Shown here piece by piece: positions 41,640 to 50,731 of a stretch of 64,000 nt of DNA (the stretch's first letter is position 1; each line of letters begins with the position of its first letter). The DNA is taken from positions 1 to 64,000 of the forward strand of contig JACAEM010000004.1 of the NCBI GenBank assembly GCA_013388855.1, written 5' to 3'. Position numbers and translations under genes: made by a program. This stretch comes from Chloroflexota bacterium. Its GTDB lineage: Bacteria; Chloroflexota; Anaerolineae; Anaerolineales; Villigracilaceae. The notes beneath the pieces were generated by a model that worked only from the letters and a program-made list of their open reading frames with translations, was not told the DNA's origin and made no database searches.

Positions 41640-42698
41640 ATGCGTACCGTATTCTGGGAAAACAACCAACTTAAAATGATCGACCAGCGCATATTGCCTG
41701 GTCGATTCGAAGTATTGTCCTACACCGATCATGTCTCCGTCGCGCGTGCGATCAAGGATATGGTCGTCCGCGGCGCGCCCGCCATCGGAGCCGCCGCCGC
41801 CTTCGGACTTGCCCTCGCCGGATTCGAATCCGCTTCTTCATCCACCCGTGAACTGATTGCCGACCTCCAAGCCGCCGCCCACACTCTGAAGGCGGCACGC
41901 CCGACCGCTGTTAATCTCGCATGGGCAGTAGATCGCGTCCTGCTGTCCCTCTCCCAGCGGGAGAGGGGTTGGGGTGAGGGAGATGTCGATTACATCCGCC
42001 ACTTTGTCCTCTCCGAAGCCCAACGCATCGCCGACGAAGATGTGGAGATTAACAAGCGCATGGGCGAACATGGCGCGGCGCTCATCAACGACGGCGATAC
42101 GATCATCCATCACTGCAACACAGGCGCACTTGCCACTGTGGATTGGGGCACCGCGCTCGGAGTCATCCGCACGGCGCACGAACAGGGAAAGAAGATTCAC
42201 GTCTTCGTGGATGAGACCCGCCCGCGTTTACAGGGAGCGCGGCTCACGGCGTGGGAACTGGAACAGTACGGCATTCCCTATGAAATCATCAGCGACAATA
42301 CCGCCGGATATTTCCTCAAAGCCGGAAAAGTGCAAAAATGTTTTGTCGGCTCCGATCGCACCGCTGCCAACGGCGATGTGGCGAACAAGATCGGAACCTA
42401 CATGCTGGCACTCGCCGCGCACGATAACGGAGTGCCGTTTTATCCGGTCGTCCCCACCTCCACCATTGACCTCTCCCTTGCGCACGGTGACCTGATCCCC
42501 ATTGAGGAACGCGACCCGGAAGAAGTACTCGGCTTGGAATTTCACGGGGAACGCGTCGCACCGAAGAATGCCAAAGCGCGGAATATCGCCTTCGACGTGA
42601 CCCCGAACCGCCTCGTCACAGGCATCGTCACCGAGAACGGTATCGTTTATCCGCCGTTCGAAATCAATTTACGCAAGGCGGTCCTCGGAGAACAATGA
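41640..42698 (+). CDS. mtnA: Methylthioribose-1-phosphate isomerase with repeat-derived insert
   Basis: A 352-residue enzyme of the eIF2B-like aldose-isomerase family, converting methylthioribose-1-P to methylthioribulose-1-P in methionine salvage. The catalytic Cys is in HHCNTGALATVDWG near residue 158 and the Asp in GSDRTAANGDVANKIGTY near residue 240. Residues about 102-115 (LSLSQRERGWGEGD) are encoded by a GC-rich palindromic repeat and replace a stretch normally without such sequence. The reading frame is kept. It overlaps the next gene by 4 bases. Confidence 0.94.
   Translation: MRTVFWENNQLKMIDQRILPGRFEVLSYTDHVSVARAIKDMVVRGAPAIGAAAAFGLALAGFESASSSTRELIADLQAAAHTLKAARPTAVNLAWAVDRVLLSLSQRERGWGEGDVDYIRHFVLSEAQRIADEDVEINKRMGEHGAALINDGDTIIHHCNTGALATVDWGTALGVIRTAHEQGKKIHVFVDETRPRLQGARLTAWELEQYGIPYEIISDNTAGYFLKAGKVQKCFVGSDRTAANGDVANKIGTYMLALAAHDNGVPFYPVVPTSTIDLSLAHGDLIPIEERDPEEVLGLEFHGERVAPKNAKARNIAFDVTPNRLVTGIVTENGIVYPPFEINLRKAVLGEQ
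41947..41980 (+). repeat. GC-rich hairpin repeat inside mtnA
   Basis: CCCTCTCCC (41947-41955) and GGGAGAGGG (41959-41967) form a 9-base-pair hairpin, followed by GTTGGGGTGAGGG. The same CCTCTCCC hairpin core recurs at 56362-56386 in an intergenic gap. Here it is read in frame as part of the enzyme. Confidence 0.75.
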
Positions 42699-43456
42699 TA
42701 CTGTTTCAAGTCCCGCCGCCCACTCGATATGACCTGCGATTTACCATCGCTGGAATCCCGATCCGGGTGCATCCTTTGTTTTGGGTAATCTCATTTCTGT
42801 TTGGTTTCTCATCCAATAATATCCTGTACACCTTTATCTGGGTGTTGGCGATCTTTGTGTCAGTCCTTGTCCACGAATTGGGACACGCATTTGCATTCCG
42901 ACGGTATGGATTGCGCTCCTCCATCGTGCTTCACTTCATGGGCGGGCTGACCGTCCCCGAATCCGTTTCATGGGGTGGTACGTGGGCAAACGTTGCGCTG
43001 AGCCCGCGTGAGGAGATTGTTGTTTCGCTTGCTGGTCCGTTTTCAGGCTTTCTCCTTGCCACACTTTTGATTGGCGGCGTGATCGTTTCGGGCGGCTCCA
43101 TCGCTGTCAACTGGTTATTGGGATTCATCCCGTTGCCAGCGGTGACATCCCTTCCGTTTGGTGGTGTGATGTTGACTGTGCTTGTCGCCATTCTCGTATC
43201 CGTAAATGTCTTTTGGGGATTGATCAACTTGGTACCGGTCTACCCACTGGACGGCGGCAATGTGGCGCGTTACGCGCTCATGCAATATGACCCGTACGAT
43301 GGCGTACGAAAGTCGCTCCAGTTGTCTGTCATTGCGGGCGGTATTGTTGCGCTTGTGGCATTGTTCTTCCTGAAAAGTATTTACATGTCATTTCTCTTTG
43401 GTTTCCTCGCATTCCAAAGTTATCAGACACTGCAAAACCGTTACGGCAGGTTTTGA
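42695..43456 (+). CDS. Site-2-type membrane metalloprotease (M50)
   Basis: A 253-residue protein with about six helices. The zinc motif HELGH is near residue 60 and the third ligand lies in NLVPVYPLDGG near residue 183, both within membrane helices as in S2P proteases. No PDZ or CBS domain is attached. It could cleave a membrane-bound anti-sigma factor or signal peptide; no substrate gene is adjacent. The ATGA overlap couples it to mtnA. Confidence 0.92.
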   Translation: MILFQVPPPTRYDLRFTIAGIPIRVHPLFWVISFLFGFSSNNILYTFIWVLAIFVSVLVHELGHAFAFRRYGLRSSIVLHFMGGLTVPESVSWGGTWANVALSPREEIVVSLAGPFSGFLLATLLIGGVIVSGGSIAVNWLLGFIPLPAVTSLPFGGVMLTVLVAILVSVNVFWGLINLVPVYPLDGGNVARYALMQYDPYDGVRKSLQLSVIAGGIVALVALFFLKSIYMSFLFGFLAFQSYQTLQNRYGRF

Positions 43457-43530
43457 AGAAAAGAATTTTATGCCTCCAATTTCTAGACAATACGGTTATG
43501 CCGTGATAAACTTTTGCCCGCATGATACTT

Positions 43531-43557
43531 GGCGTGGCGCTTAGCGCCACGCCTTTT
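43531..43557 (+). terminator. Terminator after the M50 protease gene
   Basis: GGCGTGGCGC (43531-43540) and GCGCCACGCC (43544-43553) form a perfect stem with a TTA loop, followed by TTTT. Confidence 0.88.
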
Positions 43558-43572
43558 ACTGCGAGTATGAAA

Positions 43573-43657
43573 TGTCACTGCGGGGAGCCGCGGAGCGGCG
43601 ACAAAGCAATCTCCTTGCAAAAGGTGGAATTGCTTTGCCTTACAGGCTCGCAATGAC
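43573..43657. repeat. Dispersed palindromic repeat, copy 4
   Basis: TGTCACTGCGGG (43573-43584) and CTCGCAATGAC (43647-43657) are near-inverted ends. The inner GCGACAAAGCAATCTCC and GGAATTGCTTTGCC are also complementary. It ends 9 bases before the PfkB kinase start. Confidence 0.8.
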
Positions 43658-43666
43658 GAGGTATCA

Positions 43667-44623
43667 ATGGATATCCTTCTTACCGGCTCTGTTGCCTACG
43701 ATTACCTGATGACCTTTCCCGGTCACTTCAAGGAACAAATCCTTCCCGAGCGCCTGGCTTCCATCAGCCTGTCGTTCCTCGTGGATGGCATGACCAAACA
43801 GCGCGGCGGTATCGCGCCGAACATCGCATACACAATGGCATTGCTCGGTGAAAAGCCGCGTGTGATGGCGACCGTGGGCGAAGATTTTTCGGACTATCGT
43901 GTCTGGCTCGAATCCAAAGGCGTGGATACGTCTTTGATGCAGGTGATCCCCGGCGAGTTCACCGCATCGTTCTTCGCTACGACGGATCGTGTCTCCGCGC
44001 AAATTGCCTCGTTCTACCCCGGAGCGATGGCGCACTCCGCCACCCAATCCATCAAGGAGTTAGACAAAAAACCGGACATGGTCATCGTCTCCCCGTCCGC
44101 GCCTGAGGCGATGAAGAAATTCCCTGCCGAATGCCGCGAGTTGGGCGTCCCATATCTGTATGATCCCAGCCAACAGGTCCTTCGATTGGAAGGAAGCGAA
44201 CTGGCGCGTGATATGGAAGGCGCCCACTTCCTGTTCTGTAACGATTACGAGTTCGGATTGATCTCCAAAAAGACCGGCTGGAGCCTGGATCAGATTCTCG
44301 AGCACGTCAAAGTGTTGGTCATCACGCGCGGCAAGGACGGAGCAGATCTGTACATGGGCGGCGACTCCGTTCACATCCCCACCGTCCCCGAGGATGAAAT
44401 CGTGGACCCCACCGGTGTGGGCGACGCCTTCCGCGGCGGATTTTTAGCGGGCTACTCGCGTGGCTTCGATTGGAAGCTGTGCGGTGAGATTGGCTCGCTG
44501 GCGGCGGTCTACTGCCTCGAGCAAAAAGGGACGCAAAGCCATCATTACACCATTCGAGAGTTTATCGAACGCTTCCGCCGCCATTTCGATGACGGCGGCA
44601 AGTTGGATTTGCTATTGAAATAA
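43667..44623 (+). CDS. PfkB-family kinase, probable adenosine kinase
   Basis: A 318-residue ribokinase-fold kinase. The N-terminal GSVAYDYLMTFPG and RGGIAPNIAYTMALLG segments bind the nucleoside or sugar. The C-terminal DPTGVGDAFRGGFLAGY contains the catalytic Asp and anion hole. Adjacency to ahcY, whose reaction yields adenosine, supports adenosine as substrate; another sugar is possible. GAGG precedes the ATG at 6 bases. Confidence 0.87.
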   Translation: MDILLTGSVAYDYLMTFPGHFKEQILPERLASISLSFLVDGMTKQRGGIAPNIAYTMALLGEKPRVMATVGEDFSDYRVWLESKGVDTSLMQVIPGEFTASFFATTDRVSAQIASFYPGAMAHSATQSIKELDKKPDMVIVSPSAPEAMKKFPAECRELGVPYLYDPSQQVLRLEGSELARDMEGAHFLFCNDYEFGLISKKTGWSLDQILEHVKVLVITRGKDGADLYMGGDSVHIPTVPEDEIVDPTGVGDAFRGGFLAGYSRGFDWKLCGEIGSLAAVYCLEQKGTQSHHYTIREFIERFRRHFDDGGKLDLLLK

Positions 44624-44672
44624 TTGTTAATTGGCAACTCATTTTCCAATTACCAATCCCCAATTACCAAGT
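44623..44672. repeat. AATTGG-rich low-complexity repeat
   Basis: The gap before ahcY carries TTAATTGG followed by CCAATTACCAA and CCAATTACCAA again, a short A/T-rich inverted and direct repeat. It stands just before the ahcY ribosome site (AGAAGGAG). No function is evident. Confidence 0.5.
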
Positions 44673-44674
44673 AG

Positions 44675-46018
<1,344 letters not shown>

Positions 46019-46019
46019 G

Positions 46020-46060
46020 TCAGTGATCGGTGATCAGTAAGCAGTGATCAGTGAGTCAGT
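46020..46060. repeat. CAGTGATC tandem-like repeat
   Basis: The sequence between the ahcY stop and its terminator is built from repeated CAGTGATC/GATCAGTGA/GTCAGTGA units. It is a simple intergenic repeat of unknown role. Confidence 0.55.
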
Positions 46061-46062
46061 GA

Positions 46063-46094
46063 AGCCTCGCGGAGAATCGCCGCGGGGCTTTTTT
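46063..46094 (+). terminator. Terminator after ahcY
   Basis: AGCCTCGCGG (46063-46072) pairs with CCGCGGGGCT (46080-46089, one G-U), followed by six T residues. It ends just before the convergent STAND regulator gene. Confidence 0.9.
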
Positions 46095-46108
46095 CTTTGC
46101 GGCTGTAT

Positions 46109-48337
46109 CTACGGAATGTTCTTCACCAGCCCATGCTCGCGGGCAACGGCCCGCCCCCGTTCGTAATATTCCTCGGCGCGTTTCAGGTCCCCCTGCGCGC
46201 GGAAGAGGTTGCCCAGGTCGCGCCAGCCTTCGGCGATGCCATCCCAGAAATGCAGTTGGGTATCGAGTTCGATATGCCGCTCGAAGCATTGCCGCGCCTG
46301 CTCGAACTCCTTCTGCTCGAGGAAAAGATAACCGAGGAAGATGGAAATCCTTGAGATAAAGAACAGGTCGCCAAAACGCTCGAAGGCGGCGAGACTTTCC
46401 TCCAGCAAAGAACGCGCCAGGGCTGGTTGCCCCGAATTGCTTTCCAAAATGCCCAGATGAAACGTGCTGAGCGCCGCGCACCACTCATCCCCGCTTTGAC
46501 GATTGAGTTCGAGGCTCTGTTCCAACAAAGGACGGGCGGCTTCCTTGTTCTGTCCTATCTCCAACAGTCCCAGCCAATTCAACGCTTCCGCCAATGCGCT
46601 CTTTCCCGCCTCGCCCAGCGCGGCGGATTTGGCGCGGCTCTCCTCCAGCAGGGCGCGCGCGTCGGCGAAGGCGTCCTGCGTCCATTGATAGCGCCCAATG
46701 TGATTGAGGACGCGCGCCATCAGCAGGGGATGGGATTCCGCATCGGGCAGGGCACGGATTCGTTCCAGCCAGGCGCGCGCCTCGCGGTAATGTCCACCAA
46801 TCTCCCAAGACCAGCCCAACGCTCCCAGCAGGCGCAAAGCCGTCTCGGTCTGCTGGCTGGAGACCGCCCACTCCAGCGCTGCGTGCAGGTTGTACTGCTC
46901 GCCCTGGAGTCGGTCTGCCCATTCCACCTGAAGCGGACCGCGAATTTCGCGCGCGCCCTGCTCGGCGAGTTGGAGAAAATACTCCAGATGCTTCTGACGC
47001 GCCTGCGCTTCTTGCCCTGAAAGTTGCAGTTGGTTCAAGACGAATTGTTGGATGACCTTCAGCATGGCAAAACGAGGCTCGCTGCGTCCATTGAAGACGC
47101 GCCGCAGGAGGTTCTTATCCGCCAGGGCGTTGACGAGGTCGGCGGCGGGCTGACCCAGCGTTTCGGCGCAGACCGCTTCCGCCGCCTGCGGTGTGAACCC
47201 GCCCGAAAACACGGAGAGAAGATTCAGCGCAGATTGTTCCGCCGCGGAGAGGGCGTGATAACTCCAGGCAATGGCGTTATTCAATGTTTTCTGACGCGCG
47301 GGAACGGCGCGCATCCCGTCGGCGGAAAGCACGAAGTCGGCGGTCATCTGTTCCAGCAGGGCTTGAGGCGACATCAGGCGGATGCGCGCCGCCAACAGTT
47401 CGATGGCGAGCGGCAGACCGTCCACTTGGGCGCAGATGGCTGCCACCGCGCCGATGTTTTCGGCGGTCAGGCGGAAGTCGGGGCGGACGGCGCGGGCGCG
47501 CTCGGCAAAGAGGGTCAGCGCCGAAAAGTTTGCCCGCCCCGCTTCGAGTTCAAGCGGCGCGCCCTCCGCAGGGACATCCAGCGCGGGGACGGGATAGAGC
47601 CACTCGCCGGGGACGCGCAGCGCCTCGCGGCTGGTGACCAGAATCTTCAAACGGGGGCAGGCAGAAAGCAGGTCAGATACGAGCCGCGCGGCTTCCTCGA
47701 TGAGGTGTTCGCAGTTGTCGAAGATGAGCAAAATCCGTTTGTCCCCGATGCTGTGGATGAGTTGCTGTTCGATGGGCTGTTTACGCGCGGCGGCGAAATC
47801 CAGCGCCTGAATGACGGCAGGCTCGATCAGGGCGGGATCGTTCAACGGGGCGAGGGCGACGAAGAAGACGCCATCGGGAAACTCGGAGAGCGCGGCGCGT
47901 CCTGCCTCGACGCTGAGGCGGGTCTTGCCGATGCCGGGCGGTCCCACCAGGCTGACGAGGCGGATGCTTGCGTTTTGCAAGTAGCCCTGCAGTTCGGCGA
48001 GTTCTTTCTCGCGTCCCACCAGCGAAGTGACGGCGGCTGGCAGGTTCGAGCGCGGCGCGGCAGGCTGCCAGGGCGCGGCGGGAGTCGGCGCGGGCGCGTT
48101 CCCCAAGCCGCGGCGGGCGAAACGCAAAAAGGATTCGCGCTCCTCGGGTGCGAGATGAAAAATCTCCGCCAGGCGCACCGCCATTTGCTCGGAGGGACGG
48201 CGTTCGCCCGCTTCTACCTTGCGCAGAGTGATAGTGGAACAATGGACCTGGCGGGCGAGTTGTTCCTGTATCCAGCCCGCGGCTTTGCGCTGACGTTTCA
48301 GCCACTCGCCGAATGAGATTTCGTTTGCGTTTTCCAT
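46109..48337 (-). CDS. XRE-type HTH / STAND ATPase / TPR regulator
   Basis: A 742-residue protein. Residues 8-75 are an XRE helix-turn-helix (FGEWLKRQRKAAGWIQEQLA, with TITLRKVEAGERRP). Residues about 95-400 are an NB-ARC-like NTPase with Walker A GPPGIGKT and Walker B ILLIFDNCEHL. The C-terminal 320 residues are alpha-helical TPR repeats. Such STAND proteins switch on when the repeats sense a ligand or partner. It is more GC-rich than its neighbours. The ATG follows TACAAT by 7 bases without a ribosome site. It is divergent from a cupredoxin lipoprotein gene. Confidence 0.9.
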   Translation of the reverse strand: MENANEISFGEWLKRQRKAAGWIQEQLARQVHCSTITLRKVEAGERRPSEQMAVRLAEIFHLAPEERESFLRFARRGLGNAPAPTPAAPWQPAAPRSNLPAAVTSLVGREKELAELQGYLQNASIRLVSLVGPPGIGKTRLSVEAGRAALSEFPDGVFFVALAPLNDPALIEPAVIQALDFAAARKQPIEQQLIHSIGDKRILLIFDNCEHLIEEAARLVSDLLSACPRLKILVTSREALRVPGEWLYPVPALDVPAEGAPLELEAGRANFSALTLFAERARAVRPDFRLTAENIGAVAAICAQVDGLPLAIELLAARIRLMSPQALLEQMTADFVLSADGMRAVPARQKTLNNAIAWSYHALSAAEQSALNLLSVFSGGFTPQAAEAVCAETLGQPAADLVNALADKNLLRRVFNGRSEPRFAMLKVIQQFVLNQLQLSGQEAQARQKHLEYFLQLAEQGAREIRGPLQVEWADRLQGEQYNLHAALEWAVSSQQTETALRLLGALGWSWEIGGHYREARAWLERIRALPDAESHPLLMARVLNHIGRYQWTQDAFADARALLEESRAKSAALGEAGKSALAEALNWLGLLEIGQNKEAARPLLEQSLELNRQSGDEWCAALSTFHLGILESNSGQPALARSLLEESLAAFERFGDLFFISRISIFLGYLFLEQKEFEQARQCFERHIELDTQLHFWDGIAEGWRDLGNLFRAQGDLKRAEEYYERGRAVAREHGLVKNIP

Positions 48338-48344
48338 TTTGGAA

Positions 48345-48376
48345 ATTGTATCGTTATTTGTATCTCCCGGCGATAC
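48345..48376 (-). promoter_or_regulatory. STAND-gene promoter with GTATCG/CGATAC inverted repeat
   Basis: On the minus strand TACAAT (48350-48345) lies 7 bases from the ATG at 48337. An inverted repeat GTATCG (48348-48353) / CGATAC (48371-48376) overlaps it and could be an operator. Assignment is positional only. Confidence 0.4.
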
Positions 48377-48466
48377 CTGCTTTGCGCGCCTGACGTGTAC
48401 AGTTGGGATATCGTGCGGAGAAGGCTGATGCCTCTCCCAATCCAGCTTTTAGAGAAAGAGGAGTCC

Positions 48467-49666
48467 ATGAGAACCAAAGTTTTATCGTTTGTGCTGGCGC
48501 TGGCTTTTGTGTTGGCGGCGTGCGCCCCAGCCGCGACGCCCACCAGCGCGCCCGCGCCCAAGCCGACCGAGGCACCGGCAACAGCGGCGAACTTCCCCAC
48601 TGGCAGGTTCATCAAAGAAGGCGAAACGGACTACGGTCTGGCTTTCAACGCGGACGGGACGTTCTACGTGTTCCAGGGTGAAAACATTTTCGTCCGTGCC
48701 ACGTACAAGGTGGAAGGCAATACCTTCACCGAAACGTCCAACGACGGCGGCTGTGAGACGAACGTCAGTTTCACCTATGCCTTCGACGGAACGCATCTGA
48801 CCTTCAACTATGTCGGCAATCCCGATGATGACAAAGACTGCACGGGCCGCCACGCGGATTTCAACGGCGTGACGTATACGCTGGCGGGGGAAGCCGCCGA
48901 ACCAGCCGCGGCTGCCCTGCTCGAAATCAAAGTGGACGCGGCAGATTATTCCTACACCGCTCCCGAAACCGTAACGGCGGGCTGGGTGCGCGTCATCCTG
49001 ACCAACACGGGAACGGAGCCGCATCACGTCCAGTTCCTGCGCCTGAATGACGGTGTGACGGTTCAGCAATTCGAAGAGGCATTGAAGCAAGGCGAAGGTC
49101 CCGCGCTGGCGCTGGTGAAACAGGTCGGCGGTGTGGGCGCGGTGCATCCCAGCGGGACGGCAAGCGCGGTCATCAACCTGACTGCGGGCGAATACGTCAT
49201 ACTGTGCTTCATCCCCTCGCCGAGCGATGGGGTGGGGCATCACGCCAAGGGGATGATCAAGCCGCTGACAGTGGAAGCAGGCGCAGGGGCCGCGAGTGAG
49301 CCGCAGGCGGATTTGAGCGTCAACTTGAAAGACTTTACCTTCGACATGCCCGCTTCCCTCCCCGCTGGCAAGACCATCATCCAAATTACCAACGAGGGTC
49401 CTGAGCCGCACGAGTTCAACATCCTGAGACTGGAAGGGAGCAAGACTGTTGCGGACGTGCTGGCCTTCCTGAGCGGCGAGGCTGGCGGACCGCCTCCCTT
49501 TGCCCCTGTGGGCGGCATGAATGGCTTGGATGTCGGCTTATCGGGGTATGCGGAATTGGACTTGACGCCAGGTAATTATTTGGCAATCTGCAATATTCCC
49601 AGTCCGAAAGGTAACGGCGCTCCGCATTTTATGCTTGGAATGGTTAAAGAGTTCACAGTCAAATGA
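48467..49666 (+). CDS. Lipoprotein with a beta-domain and two cupredoxin-like domains
   Basis: A 399-residue protein with lipobox LAAC (Cys19) and a Pro/Thr/Ala linker. Domain 1 (about 43-138) matches the small lipoprotein encoded next. Domains 2 (about 150-270) and 3 (about 280-399) are cupredoxin-like and related to each other, with EPHHVQF / LCFIPSP / GHHAKGM and EPHEFNI / ICNIPSP / PHFMLGM. Each offers the His, Cys, His and Met of a type 1 copper site. The AGAGGAG site sets the start. Surface copper binding is inferred. Confidence 0.82.
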   Translation: MRTKVLSFVLALAFVLAACAPAATPTSAPAPKPTEAPATAANFPTGRFIKEGETDYGLAFNADGTFYVFQGENIFVRATYKVEGNTFTETSNDGGCETNVSFTYAFDGTHLTFNYVGNPDDDKDCTGRHADFNGVTYTLAGEAAEPAAAALLEIKVDAADYSYTAPETVTAGWVRVILTNTGTEPHHVQFLRLNDGVTVQQFEEALKQGEGPALALVKQVGGVGAVHPSGTASAVINLTAGEYVILCFIPSPSDGVGHHAKGMIKPLTVEAGAGAASEPQADLSVNLKDFTFDMPASLPAGKTIIQITNEGPEPHEFNILRLEGSKTVADVLAFLSGEAGGPPPFAPVGGMNGLDVGLSGYAELDLTPGNYLAICNIPSPKGNGAPHFMLGMVKEFTVK

Positions 49667-49707
49667 GATGTTTGCAACTACCGATATCAACCAGAAAGAA
49701 GATAAAA

Positions 49708-50097
49708 ATGAACAAGAACAATTTGATGGTGGTTTTGGCAGGATTGATTCTGGCTTCTCTCGTCCTTTCTGCATGTGGGTCGACGGAAAAAAACGGCTTT
49801 CCGACCGGGAAGTTCATCAAAGCTGGCGAAACGGATTATGGGCTGAAGTTCAATGACGATGGGACCTTCTCTGTGTTTCAAGGTGAGACAACCTATGTCA
49901 CTGGAACTTACAAAGCCGATGACAAGATATTCACCGAAACATCCAATGATGGCGGTTGCGACTCGAACGTCAGTTTCAATTACACGTTTGACGGCTCGAA
50001 ACTGACCTTCAGGTACGTCGGCGACGCCACAAAGGATGCCACCTGCTCCGGTCGTTATGCGGACTTCAACAATGTGACCTATACGCTCTCGAAGTAG
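49708..50097 (+). CDS. Small lipoprotein, stand-alone copy of the neighbour's first domain
   Basis: A 129-residue protein with lipobox LSAC (Cys23). Its mature part (FPTGKFIKAGETDYGLKF, TETSNDGGC, CSGRYADFNNVTYTL) is clearly homologous to domain 1 of the preceding lipoprotein, including both Cys. The fold is probably a small beta barrel; function unknown. The start at 49708 follows AGAAAGAAG. It is 41 bases behind its neighbour and is followed by a strong terminator. Confidence 0.8.
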   Translation: MNKNNLMVVLAGLILASLVLSACGSTEKNGFPTGKFIKAGETDYGLKFNDDGTFSVFQGETTYVTGTYKADDKIFTETSNDGGCDSNVSFNYTFDGSKLTFRYVGDATKDATCSGRYADFNNVTYTLSK

Positions 50098-50113
50098 CGG
50101 GTACCCCCAGCCA

Positions 50114-50147
50114 ACAACCTCGCGGCATCATGATGCCGCGAGGTTGT
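50114..50147. terminator. Perfect bidirectional terminator
   Basis: A 34-base perfect palindrome with arms ACAACCTCGCGGCATCA and TGATGCCGCGAGGTTGT. It ends next to the stop of the minus-strand nuclease-like gene and follows the plus-strand lipoprotein. Confidence 0.9.
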
Positions 50148-50708
50148 TTATTTGAAAACCCCGCGCTTTTGCAATGTCTCCAAATATACCGCCTGTTTCT
50201 TTCCAATTAATTTATTCAAGCGCGGAGCCTCGAAGATGAGTTGTTTGATCTTCCGCAACGGATAGACCAGGCATTCATGACTGTCTTTCAAATCTTCATA
50301 CACGACCAGGCAGACCCATGTTTCGGGCATATCCAGGATAGGATCGCGGCGTTGGGGTGAGTCTTGGAAGGTCCAGGAGAGACCGTAACGGTTGGCGGCA
50401 GAGCGGCGCTGGGTTTTGACCGCCACTTCCAACCCGTTGACCTTGAGATCCGCCTCCCACGACTTCTTTTTGCCTGTGTACACGGTATAGTCCGGCCCCT
50501 CCACCTTTACGTTTCGCGTTTCGAAGACCATCCGCACCGCTTCCTCTCCCAACTTACTGACGAAGTGATCATCGCGGATTTTTTGCCTGACATTCTGATT
50601 GCTGTCTCGATAGTTGACAGTACTGGTCACCGCATCAGCAAAAATTGCGGCGCGTTTCATGGATTCGGGTGGAAGATGAATAACCTGCGGAGTTCTAAAA
50701 GTTGCCAT
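50148..50708 (-). CDS. Uncharacterised protein, possible PD-(D/E)xK-type nuclease
   Basis: A 186-residue protein without membrane segments. KLGEEAVRMVFE near residue 52, then WEADLKVNGLEVAVKTQRR at about 84-102, give the Glu ... Asp ... (x)-x-Lys order of PD-(D/E)xK restriction-type folds, although the last Glu is not in its usual position. No methyltransferase is next to it. The family was not recognised, and the nuclease idea rests on this motif only. Confidence 0.55.
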   Translation of the reverse strand: MATFRTPQVIHLPPESMKRAAIFADAVTSTVNYRDSNQNVRQKIRDDHFVSKLGEEAVRMVFETRNVKVEGPDYTVYTGKKKSWEADLKVNGLEVAVKTQRRSAANRYGLSWTFQDSPQRRDPILDMPETWVCLVVYEDLKDSHECLVYPLRKIKQLIFEAPRLNKLIGKKQAVYLETLQKRGVFK

Positions 50709-50731
50709 TCCGTTTTTTCCGGGAGGAGGAA

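Noticed and set aside
47024-48316. 430-codon plus-strand open frame opposite the STAND regulator
   Set aside because: High GC creates long antisense frames; the minus strand has Walker motifs and TPRs, the plus strand nothing recognisable.
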